Shown here piece by piece: positions 6,651-14,291 of a stretch of 18,978 nucleotides of DNA. A model generated the notes under the pieces. The model saw only the letters and a list, made by a program, of their open reading frames with translations. It was not told where the DNA came from and did not search any database. Position 1 is the first letter of the stretch. Every line of letters begins with the position of its first letter. The DNA comes from CAYNGH01 sp964396845. GTDB lineage: Bacteria > Vulcanimicrobiota > JAJTBE01 > CAYNGH01. The stretch covers positions 1-18,978 of the forward strand of contig CAYNGH010000052.1 in assembly GCA_964396845.1 (NCBI GenBank). Direction: 5' to 3'. Made by a program: the position numbers and the translations under genes.

Positions 6651-9590
6651 ATGGAAGAGATCACCGCCGACCCGTCATCGGGCTACATATTCGACAAGAT
6701 CCCCCAGTTGACCACGGATCAACAGCTGGCGGTGGTTCACCGGGATGGCCCTCTGTTAGTGGTGGCAGGGGCCGGAACCGGCAAGACTCTCTGCATTGCC
6801 CGGCGGGTTGCCCATCTCATCAAATCAGAAATAGCCTCCACCCAGGAAGTGCTGGTGCTGACCTTCTCAAACCGGGCTGCCCAGGAGATGGAAGAACGTA
6901 TCGATCTGCTTCTTCCCTACGCCTTTTCTGACATATGGGTGAGCACATTTCATTCCTTCGGCAGGCGGATCCTTGCCCGTCATGCCATCGAAGCAGGAAT
7001 CACCCCTAATTTTCAGGTGCTGACACCTCAGGAGCAGGGCCTTTTCCTGCGGGAGAACCTGTTTCAACTTCCCCTGAACATCCTGCGTCCACCGGCCAAC
7101 CCCACACATCATATCCGTGCCCTGATCCGCCTCATCAGCCGCCTCAAGGACGAGGACATATCCCCGGAAGAATACCAGAGTTACGCCGTTTCCATTGAAG
7201 AAGCCGACGAGGCATCCCGGCAGGAGAGGGCTCTTCACCTGGAGATGGCGGGATTTTACCGGGCATACCAGGCGTTGATGACTGAGAAGGGTTATCTGGA
7301 CATGTCGGACCTGGTCTATCAGGCACTTAACCTCCTCCGGGAAAACCCCATTGTGGCGGATCGTTACATGAAGCAGTTTAAATATATCCTGGTGGATGAA
7401 TTTCAGGACACCAATCATGCCCAGTATATGATATTGAAACTCCTGTGCCGGGGACACCGCAACATAACCGTGGTGGGGGATGACGACCAGTCCATATACA
7501 AATTCCGAGGCGCGGCCATCAGCAATATTCTGAATTTCATTGAGGACTTTCCCGGTGCCCGGCAGGTGGTTCTACGGCAGAACTTCCGCTCAGCTCAGGT
7601 GATCCTTGACTCGGCATACCGCCTCATCCGCAATAATAACCCTTACCGGCTGGAAGTGAAAAACAACATAAACAAACAGCTCACAAGCCGGGATGATCCT
7701 GCCGGGGTGGTAAGCCACAGGATTCACGACACCCTCCAGTCCCAGGGGGAAGCTCTGGTGGACTTGATTAATACCAGAGTCAGTCAGGGTTATGATTACT
7801 CTCAAATCGCCGTTCTAATCCGGGCCAACCGGGATGCGGAGATGATTACCCGTCAATTCAACCTGGCAGGGATTCCATATTATTACCCCGGCAGCAGCGG
7901 GCTTTACCAGAGGCCCGAGGTGCGAAGCCTCATCAGTTTCTTCCGGGTGCTGTCCCGGCCCGATGACTCCCTGAGCCTCTATTATCTAACGGGGTCATCC
8001 ATCATCGGCCTTTCCGGCAGAAGCCTGACCCGCCTGAGCCTGGAAGCGGACAACAGGAATATGTCCCTGGGGGAAGTGATGGAACTATCTGTCCGGGGAG
8101 AGTCAAAAACCAGCCTTGACAAGGCTTCAGGAGAAAAGGTGAAATTGTTGATGGGCCTGCTGGGCCGGTTTCGTGAGGATGCCCGGTGGGAGTTGCCGGG
8201 ACGGATTTTGTATCAGTTCCTCAAGGAAACGGGATACCTTGGCCGGCTGGGAAACCATCAGGAAGAGAACCCCGAGGAAAAAACCCGGAATATCGCCCTG
8301 TTCTTTGACATCATCAGCCGGTTTGAATCCGTTGCCCGTTATCCCCTTGCAGGAGCCTTCATCGACTACCTGGACAGCCTCATGGAGGCCGGGGACGATC
8401 CCCAGGCTTCTCCTCCGGAAGGCGGGGATGATGCGGTGCAGGTGTTGACTATTCACAAGGCCAAGGGGCTGGAATTCCCCGTGGTGATTGTCGCCGGCAT
8501 TGCCGAGGGCAACTTCCCCTCCCGGGGCCGTTCTGATTATCCGGATCTCCCGGAAGGTCTGATCCGGGAGAGGGTCATCAGCCCTGATTTTCACATACAG
8601 GAAGAACGCCGTCTGTTTTATGTGGCCATGACCCGGGCAAAAAAAGAACTGCATCTCTTCGGAGTGCGCAACTTCGGCGGGAAACGTCCCCGGAAAATAA
8701 GCCGATTCCTGATGGAAGCCCTGGACCGGCCCATCAGCAGTTTCACAGCAGTTCCCGCATCTCCCGGCGACATCATAGCCCGGCACCAGCCCCCCCCGGC
8801 ATCAGCCTCCAGAACTGCAGACAATACAGCCGGAGAGATCCTTCATCTCACCAGCCGGCACTTTGATGATTACCTGACCTGTCCCTTGAAATACAAGTAT
8901 GTCCACGTGATGAGGCTCCCGGTAATGCAACATCACCGGGTGGCCTATGGCCGGGCAGTCAGATGCGCTGCGCTGGATTTTCTCCGCCGGGAAAAAGAAG
9001 ATATCCCCACAACCCTGGAGGATATATGGGAAGTGCTGGATCGGGAATGGACCCGGGAGGGGTTTTTGTCCCAGGAACACGAAAAAATCCGCCGGGAGGA
9101 AGGAAAAGAAGCCATCAGTCTGCTCTTTGAGCGATTCCACCGGGAAATAGAATCCAGAGATTTGGTTGATCGGGACTACCGGTTTTTCCTGGGAGATGTG
9201 CATATATCAGGCCGGTGGGACATGCTCCGTCCCATGGGTGAAAGCCATGTGATAATAGACCTGCGGGCCAGCAGGGTGCGGGACAGGTCTGATGCCAACC
9301 GAAAAACCCGCTCATCTGTAAAAAACCGGATAGGGATTCTGGCATACCGGGAAATATTCAAAACAAATCCCATTCACCTGGAGTCATATTTCCTGGAATC
9401 AGATATAACTGGTATCCTGAAACCCGATGAAAAGTGGATGGAGCCATTCCTCCAGAAAATCCGGGATGGAGCCTCGGGGATCGCCCGGGGAGATCATGCT
9501 CCCGATCCTGAATATTTCAAGTGCAGTCTGTGCGCATATAACGAAATTTGCCCCGCCACCGCCACCGTGGATCATGAAGGATCCTCTTGA
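6651..9590 (+). CDS. UvrD/PcrA-like helicase with RecB-type C-terminal domain
   Basis: This 979-residue protein is a superfamily 1A ATP-dependent DNA helicase. Motifs seen in order: LTTDQQLAV (Q-motif), AGAGTGKT (39-46, Walker A lysine K45), DEFQDTN (from D249), GDDDQSIYKFRGA (276 on), LRQNFRS, TIHKAKGLEFP and VAMTRA (658-663). From about residue 735 a RecB/AddB/Cas4-type domain follows, with Fe-S cluster cysteines C744, C958, C961 and C967. Its catalytic positions look altered: the usual D-x-K reads D870-L-R872, and the helix that normally holds a conserved His reads AVRCAAL. It probably unwinds DNA in repair or recombination, with the C-terminal domain mainly structural or DNA-binding. I chose ATG 6651 because AGGA sits 6 bases upstream; the ATG at 6594 lacks a ribosome site. 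No partner AddA/AddB gene is nearby. Confidence 0.92.
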   Translation: MEEITADPSSGYIFDKIPQLTTDQQLAVVHRDGPLLVVAGAGTGKTLCIARRVAHLIKSEIASTQEVLVLTFSNRAAQEMEERIDLLLPYAFSDIWVSTFHSFGRRILARHAIEAGITPNFQVLTPQEQGLFLRENLFQLPLNILRPPANPTHHIRALIRLISRLKDEDISPEEYQSYAVSIEEADEASRQERALHLEMAGFYRAYQALMTEKGYLDMSDLVYQALNLLRENPIVADRYMKQFKYILVDEFQDTNHAQYMILKLLCRGHRNITVVGDDDQSIYKFRGAAISNILNFIEDFPGARQVVLRQNFRSAQVILDSAYRLIRNNNPYRLEVKNNINKQLTSRDDPAGVVSHRIHDTLQSQGEALVDLINTRVSQGYDYSQIAVLIRANRDAEMITRQFNLAGIPYYYPGSSGLYQRPEVRSLISFFRVLSRPDDSLSLYYLTGSSIIGLSGRSLTRLSLEADNRNMSLGEVMELSVRGESKTSLDKASGEKVKLLMGLLGRFREDARWELPGRILYQFLKETGYLGRLGNHQEENPEEKTRNIALFFDIISRFESVARYPLAGAFIDYLDSLMEAGDDPQASPPEGGDDAVQVLTIHKAKGLEFPVVIVAGIAEGNFPSRGRSDYPDLPEGLIRERVISPDFHIQEERRLFYVAMTRAKKELHLFGVRNFGGKRPRKISRFLMEALDRPISSFTAVPASPGDIIARHQPPPASASRTADNTAGEILHLTSRHFDDYLTCPLKYKYVHVMRLPVMQHHRVAYGRAVRCAALDFLRREKEDIPTTLEDIWEVLDREWTREGFLSQEHEKIRREEGKEAISLLFERFHREIESRDLVDRDYRFFLGDVHISGRWDMLRPMGESHVIIDLRASRVRDRSDANRKTRSSVKNRIGILAYREIFKTNPIHLESYFLESDITGILKPDEKWMEPFLQKIRDGASGIARGDHAPDPEYFKCSLCAYNEICPATATVDHEGSS

Positions 9591-9761
9591 TAATATGCTT
9601 TTTCATCCCTGTTCGGTTAAGATTACAATCCTTGTTCCATCAATGTCCAGGCAGTCAGTGTTGGGGTTTCGAAAGGCATTATTCTCCTGCCCAGGGAGTG
9701 CGACAGGGAGTCCACACAACAATGTATGCTTTTTTATGTCTTGTCAATACAGATGGAAACA

Positions 9762-9784
9762 CATGTTAACATATTGTTTACATG
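9762..9784. promoter_or_regulatory. Operator-like inverted repeat
   Basis: CATGTTAAC (9762-9770), five bases, then GTTTACATG (9776-9784) form an inverted repeat matching at 8 of 9 positions. It ends 7 bp before the -35 box of the S8 peptidase promoter, a usual place for an activator or repressor site. The cognate regulator is unknown. Confidence 0.5.
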
Positions 9785-9791
9785 ATTCCGA

Positions 9792-9821
9792 TTGAACTGA
9801 ATTATGCAATCGTGATAAAAT
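9792..9821 (+). promoter_or_regulatory. Promoter of the S8 peptidase gene
   Basis: TTGAAC (9792-9797) and TAAAAT (9816-9821) are 18 bp apart, with an extended -10 TG (TGATAAAAT). Transcription would start near 9828, giving a ~45-base leader that contains AAGGAGA (9857-9863) ahead of ATG 9873. This is the best-formed promoter in the window. Confidence 0.65.
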
Positions 9822-9872
9822 AAGATTGCGGATTATGCCTTATCATTGCAGAATTCAAGGAGATAAAGCACC

Positions 9873-11534
9873 ATGATCGACTCAACAGGCTCAGCAGGAC
9901 CAAATAAACCGATTCTGAACATTCCAGTCCCAGGGTATAAATCACCGAAGTCAGAAAACCTCGACGGAGTGACTCTCAGGGATTCATTCCAGTCATCCTC
10001 ATCCAAAAGCACCAATTACATCATTCTTCCTCCCGAAGGCCCCAAGGGGTTGAAGGATATGGGTTCAATATTCATGAGCAGTGAGAACAAACTCAAGGCC
10101 ATGGATGTCAAGGTGGAAGACAGGCTGCCGGTCATCGGCGGGTTCGTGGCAAACCTCGACGAAAATAAAAAGACAGAGCTTTCCGAGGCTGGTTATATTG
10201 TCTTCAAGGACGAGGTGAAGCGTTGGATCCCCACGGACCCGGTCCAGAAGGCATTGGAAACAGATAAACCCGGGACTGCCCAAAAAACCGAAGCCCCGGT
10301 GGAATTAAAAGAACGTCCTAAAATGGACGGCCCCCGGTTTGACACACCCCTGACCCGGGAATATCAGGGACAGGGAGTAACCATTGCAGTTATCGATTCA
10401 GGGCTTTATCCCCATCCCGATTTCACCACCCCGGAAAACCGCATCATCGGCTTCGTGGACTTTGTCAACGGCAAGAAGGTCCCTTATGACGACAACGGCC
10501 ATGGCACTCACGTTGCAGGATGTGCCGCAGGTAGCGGGCTGATGTCCGACGGCCTGCACCGGGGAACTGCCCCAAAGGCCAATCTCATCGGCCTCAAGGC
10601 TCTGTCCGGGGCGGGTGGAGGCAAAACCTCCGATGTCATCAAGGCCATCCAGTGGTGCATACAGAATAAGGACAAGTATAACATCCGGGTCATCAACATG
10701 TCCCTGGGCCATACTGCTCAGAAGGATTACCAGAACGATCCTTCCAACATTGCCGTTAAGAAGGCTTACGAGGCAGGGATCGTGGTGCTGGCGGCGGCGG
10801 GCAACGAAGGCCCCGGCCCCAAGACCGTGGCATCTCCCGGGGACAGCCCCCATGCCATTACTGTTGGTGCTGTTGATGACAACAACACAGTGCGGGATCC
10901 TTCAGATGACAGCATCACAGGTTTTTCCAGCCGTGGCCCCACCGTGGGCGGTCTGATGAAACCGGACATCGTAGCCCCGGGAGAAGCCATCATCGCTACC
11001 ATGTCGCCAGGTACCGAGGATTCAAGCCGGCGAAGCAACAAGCTTCAAGAAACCCTCAAGTGGCTCTGGTCCATGCCTGATGAAGCATTGATGAGGGTTC
11101 CCGAGGAAAACCTGAAGCTTTACGGTTTTGCCGATGCAACCATTGAGCGCTGGTTTAAGTCGCCCCAGAGCGCCCGCAAGGAGATTTCCCGGATATTCAA
11201 GGCAGTCCAGAAAACTCCCCTGGTGGATGAAACCTATGTGGGAATGCCCGGCACATCCATGGCCACGCCCATTGCGGCAGGAGTTGTTGCCCAGATGCTC
11301 TCGGCCAACCCGGATCTGGATCCCGGCCAGGTATCCCAGATAATAAAAATGTCCGCAGAAAAACTCCCCGGCGATGTTCCCAAAACTGATCAGGGCCATG
11401 GGATGGTGAATCCTCATGATGCCATACAGATGTCCCTGGATGTGAAGGAAGGGAAGCTGGAGATAATCCCCCCGGTGATTGAATGGCCGAAAGCCGGGAA
11501 GAAAAAAGTTAAGGTTAAAAAGTCCGGGGACTGA
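9873..11534 (+). CDS. S8 subtilisin-like serine peptidase
   Basis: The 553-residue protein carries the full subtilase catalytic set: D175 (VIDSG), H210 (NGHGTHVAG), oxyanion N311 (AAAGNEGPGP) and S462 (GTSMATP). The core most resembles AprX-type bacterial subtilases. Residues ~84-120 (LPVIGGFVANLDENKK on) look like an I9-type propeptide. Residues ~381-454, just before the active-site serine, are an extra charged, helix-prone stretch absent from classical subtilisin. There is no signal peptide: residues 1-45 are polar, Pro/Ser-rich and apparently disordered, as in the nucleotidase at 1861. The C-terminus is Lys/Pro-rich (GKKKVKVKKS). It may act inside the cell or leave by a non-Sec route. Its own promoter lies upstream and a hairpin terminator follows. 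Confidence 0.93.
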   Translation: MIDSTGSAGPNKPILNIPVPGYKSPKSENLDGVTLRDSFQSSSSKSTNYIILPPEGPKGLKDMGSIFMSSENKLKAMDVKVEDRLPVIGGFVANLDENKKTELSEAGYIVFKDEVKRWIPTDPVQKALETDKPGTAQKTEAPVELKERPKMDGPRFDTPLTREYQGQGVTIAVIDSGLYPHPDFTTPENRIIGFVDFVNGKKVPYDDNGHGTHVAGCAAGSGLMSDGLHRGTAPKANLIGLKALSGAGGGKTSDVIKAIQWCIQNKDKYNIRVINMSLGHTAQKDYQNDPSNIAVKKAYEAGIVVLAAAGNEGPGPKTVASPGDSPHAITVGAVDDNNTVRDPSDDSITGFSSRGPTVGGLMKPDIVAPGEAIIATMSPGTEDSSRRSNKLQETLKWLWSMPDEALMRVPEENLKLYGFADATIERWFKSPQSARKEISRIFKAVQKTPLVDETYVGMPGTSMATPIAAGVVAQMLSANPDLDPGQVSQIIKMSAEKLPGDVPKTDQGHGMVNPHDAIQMSLDVKEGKLEIIPPVIEWPKAGKKKVKVKKSGD

Positions 11535-11559
11535 TTTCTTCAAGGCTTGTTATAACTGG

Positions 11560-11586
11560 AAACCCCGCATTGCGGGGTTTCTTCGA
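11560..11586 (+). terminator. Hairpin terminator after the S8 peptidase
   Basis: AAACCCCGC (11560-11568), loop ATT, GCGGGGTTT (11572-11580) form a perfect 9-bp, GC-rich stem ending in TTT and followed by CTTC. The U-tract is short and interrupted, so termination may be partial. The stem begins 25 bases after the peptidase stop codon. Confidence 0.75.
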
Positions 11587-11601
11587 ACAGGTGACATTAA
11601 A

Positions 11602-11904
11602 TTGAACACGGAAAAGAAAAAAAAGCTGATGCGACTCCTGAAGCTAAAAAAAATGGCCGGGGAATACTCAGCCCGGCAGGATGACAATCCACGGGACACT
11701 TCCGGAGAAATCCTATCCGAACTTGATGCCCTGGGAGTCCATATGGATATGGAGCCTCCCCTCGCAGGGGATGATGATTTGCCCAGGGAGCCGGAAAAAC
11801 TCCAGGAAGACATCGGAAACATCGAAATACCTCCGATACCCTTCAAGGATACCGAGAAACACCGAAAAAAACCCAAACCTGGACAATCCCCGTACATACT
11901 TTGA
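11602..11904 (+). CDS. Small charged protein of unknown function
   Basis: This 100-residue protein starts at TTG 11602, which has AGGTGA (11589-11594) seven bases upstream; that fixes the start despite the lack of ATG. The N-terminus is strongly basic (NTEKKKKLMRLLKLKK), the middle acidic (LAGDDDLPREPEKLQED), and the end Pro/Lys-rich. No signal peptide, membrane segment or known motif is visible. It follows the S8 peptidase after a hairpin terminator, so it is expressed by read-through or by a promoter I cannot see. Its TGA is immediately followed by the stop of the convergent GH57 gene. The ribosome site and the steady charged composition favour a real gene, but there is no family evidence. 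Confidence 0.55.
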   Translation: MNTEKKKKLMRLLKLKKMAGEYSARQDDNPRDTSGEILSELDALGVHMDMEPPLAGDDDLPREPEKLQEDIGNIEIPPIPFKDTEKHRKKPKPGQSPYIL

Positions 11905-14082
11905 TCACTCAGGCAGGGCATCATTCCCGGCAGGGATTTTTTCAACCCGGAGGTTCATAACATTCTGCCATGAATCTCCGGCTTCGATGGTCAGGTTCCA
12001 CAGGGGCATTACAACGGTGGATTGATATACCGATTCAAATCCATTTAGTTTCTTGTTTATTGTTTCTATGGGGAAATGCCACACATCCGCAGCCTGCCCG
12101 AAGTCAATCACAACCTGGTAGCCCCGGTGACCATCCACAAGAGTCACTTCCTCCAGGTCTTCTTCGACACCGATATGGGTCAGAGGAAACTGCTCCGTCT
12201 GGATGACGCTTTCATCTTCTCCTTCCAGCTCCTCTTCCCACTGCACCTTGACGTGATTGGTTTCAGGATCCCTGGACAAAAAAGAAAAGTTCATCTCGGT
12301 TCCAAAGGGGATATTCAGGTCCTCGTCAGAATCATTGAGAATCCAGTATTGTATTTCAAGGCCATGGCTATCCTGGGGCACAAAGAATGTCTTTTCCACC
12401 TCCACCTTGAAGGATGTGCCGTCGTGAACCACCTCTCCCTTCCGGGAAAGGGTCAGGACAGCTTTGTCATCCTTTTCCGAGGTGAATATCTCATATGGGG
12501 TGCCGACAAAATCCCCCAACTCCCGATAATCTCCCCGCCACATCTTTTCCGGGGTGACATCCTCTCCCAGAAAGTGATCGATAAAGCCGTTTCTATCATA
12601 CTTATCGATAATCAGCTTGTCTTTTAAACATTCCGTGACTTCCCCGCCGGCTTCACCATCGGGCAGAGTCTTTTGAGGTGGCGAATCGAGCTGGTTGTGA
12701 TAAATCTCCTCCCGGCGGGTCATGGTATCGCACAGATTCACGGCAAGGGGCTTATAATCCATCTCCCACAGAGTTCCTCCCTGATGGGGCAGAAAAGTCA
12801 GCTGGAGATTCCCGGTGTTGATGATGACTTCATCCCTAAGATCCCGATTGATGTCAACCCTCTCCACGGTCTTATAGGGCATCCCCTGAAAAAACTCCCC
12901 GTCAGCCATAGCTTCTGCCCGAATCAGGCATTCCTGTATGGCGTGGCGAAGATGGGGAAGATAAATCCCCCCAAAAACCCCGTGCCAGTAAGCACAATTG
13001 CACTGGCCCCGGAAAAGCTCTTCCTGGGCAGTGGTTTTATCCCTGGAAGTCATCTTCTGCACCTTTTCACTGACTGACAGGGCTTTTTTCTGAATCCGGT
13101 TGGATTCGGGATATTTTACCAGGAAGTTTCTCCAGAAGCCTCCCTTGAAAAAGGTTCGGTAATCATCAAACTTCCCTTCAGAGTGAAGATTGTCCACCAG
13201 AGTGGAAAACTGCCTGCCCACCTGTGCCGGCAAGGCCCAGGTGGACATCTCAAAATAAGATGCCGTGGGCAGGTAAACCCTGCCTGCAGGGGGATGGGCG
13301 TCCATATATTCGGAGAATGTCACCGGCTGGATCCAGTCAGAATTTTTTTCCACAAGATCAAAGAAGCGATCCAGCCACCGGCTTTCCCATACAATATGAA
13401 AAGTTTCCGGCCACAGTCCCAGTTTCTCGCCGTCGTCGGCATAAACCGCCAGACGATCTCCCGACTCATCAGCCCACTGCCTCAGGTATTCTATCACCTT
13501 TTCAGGGGCTTCATAGGGGATCATCCGCCGAAGCTTGTAATTGATGGGGAAAATCGACAGGGGATACCCCTGCTCCTCGGTGACATAATATCCGAATACG
13601 TCCTTTTCCTCCATCCCGGCGCTACGGAAGTGTGCCTCGTCCAGCACTGTATATTCAATATCCGCCATAGCCAGAGGTTTTGCCAGAGATGGCTCCCACA
13701 CCCTTTCTGCCATCCACATTCCTCTGGGTTGAAATGCGGTCTGGTTGCGGACAACCCGGTTCATTTTTTTTATCTGGGCGATCTTGTCCCCATCAGAAAT
13801 ATTCACAAGGATCGGCTCATAATATCCCCCCGAGAGCATTTCCACCTGTTCCCGCTTCACCAGGGAGCGCAGATGCTCAATCCATTGGGGCCGGCTCTCG
13901 AGATAGTTATCCCACAGAGGGCCGGTGAAATGAAGAACCGCCTTGATGGAAGGATGCCGATCCAGGCAGTCCATCAGGGGTTTGTATGCACAACGATAAG
14001 CCTCGTCAAAGACATTTTCAAAATTTCCCACAGGCTGGTGGTTGTGAACTCCAAAAGCAAACTTAATTCGTTTATCTGCCAT
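11905..14082 (-). CDS. GH57 4-alpha-glucanotransferase / alpha-amylase
   Basis: The 725-residue protein shows all five GH57 regions: HNHQPVGN (13-20), GGYYEP (85-90), AERVWEP (125-131, nucleophile E126), YADDGEK (acid/base at D216 or D217) and MSTWALP. The C-terminal ~290 residues are beta-rich and match the domain that follows the catalytic barrel in Thermococcus litoralis glucanotransferase-type enzymes (DUF1925/DUF1926). It should act on alpha-1,4-glucans such as glycogen or maltodextrin, transferring or hydrolysing glucan chains; sequence alone cannot choose between the two. No signal peptide is present, so it is probably cytoplasmic. ATG 14082 has AAGGAGA about five bases upstream. No other glycogen gene is nearby. 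Confidence 0.93.
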   Translation of the reverse strand: MADKRIKFAFGVHNHQPVGNFENVFDEAYRCAYKPLMDCLDRHPSIKAVLHFTGPLWDNYLESRPQWIEHLRSLVKREQVEMLSGGYYEPILVNISDGDKIAQIKKMNRVVRNQTAFQPRGMWMAERVWEPSLAKPLAMADIEYTVLDEAHFRSAGMEEKDVFGYYVTEEQGYPLSIFPINYKLRRMIPYEAPEKVIEYLRQWADESGDRLAVYADDGEKLGLWPETFHIVWESRWLDRFFDLVEKNSDWIQPVTFSEYMDAHPPAGRVYLPTASYFEMSTWALPAQVGRQFSTLVDNLHSEGKFDDYRTFFKGGFWRNFLVKYPESNRIQKKALSVSEKVQKMTSRDKTTAQEELFRGQCNCAYWHGVFGGIYLPHLRHAIQECLIRAEAMADGEFFQGMPYKTVERVDINRDLRDEVIINTGNLQLTFLPHQGGTLWEMDYKPLAVNLCDTMTRREEIYHNQLDSPPQKTLPDGEAGGEVTECLKDKLIIDKYDRNGFIDHFLGEDVTPEKMWRGDYRELGDFVGTPYEIFTSEKDDKAVLTLSRKGEVVHDGTSFKVEVEKTFFVPQDSHGLEIQYWILNDSDEDLNIPFGTEMNFSFLSRDPETNHVKVQWEEELEGEDESVIQTEQFPLTHIGVEEDLEEVTLVDGHRGYQVVIDFGQAADVWHFPIETINKKLNGFESVYQSTVVMPLWNLTIEAGDSWQNVMNLRVEKIPAGNDALPE

Positions 14083-14291
14083 ATTACTCTCCTTTTATAT
14101 GTAACAGGGACGCCCACTGTCGTCAAAGCAGGTTCAGGGGAATTTTCGAGTCCCGGAGAAATCCTCCTTCACCTGCTCCGGCAAACTCATTCCGCGCAAG
14201 CAACAGTCCTCGAAAAACATAAACCGTGAAGGAAATACATGAAGGCCCTTGAATAATATTATTATAATGGAATCGGAGGAACACAGCATAT
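14083..14291. promoter_or_regulatory. Divergent promoter region between the GH57 gene and asnS
   Basis: These 209 bases separate two divergent genes. Toward asnS, TATAAT (14263-14268) is a good -10 box, but the would-be -35 (TGAAGG) is poor and the SD site GGAGGA (14275-14280) would sit at the very 5' end of the RNA. Toward the GH57 gene, the minus strand has TTGACG (14126-14121), 17 bp, TACATA (14103-14098), which would begin transcription almost within its SD site. Both placements are doubtful, so true promoters may lie further upstream. Confidence 0.35.

Larger units (their letters stand above)
9591..9872 (+). other. Intergenic control region of the S8 peptidase
   Basis: These 282 bases contain no supported gene. 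An ORF reading through 9427-9795 overlaps the helicase gene out of frame and has no credible start. The right half is AT-rich and holds the dyad, promoter and ribosome-binding site listed separately. No clear terminator for the helicase gene is visible. Confidence 0.6.

Noticed and set aside
9427..9795. 122-codon frame overlapping the end of the helicase gene
   Set aside because: It begins inside the helicase in another frame, shows no ribosome site, and its unique part is AT-rich intergenic sequence containing an operator-like dyad.
11479..11601. ATG start inside the peptidase gene for the small charged protein
   Set aside because: The frame would run through the end of the S8 gene and the terminator hairpin; TTG 11602 has a proper AGGTGA site.
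13183..14229. Long plus-strand frame opposite the GH57 gene
   Set aside because: It mirrors the GH57 coding sequence, lacks motifs and a ribosome site, and runs across the divergent promoter region.
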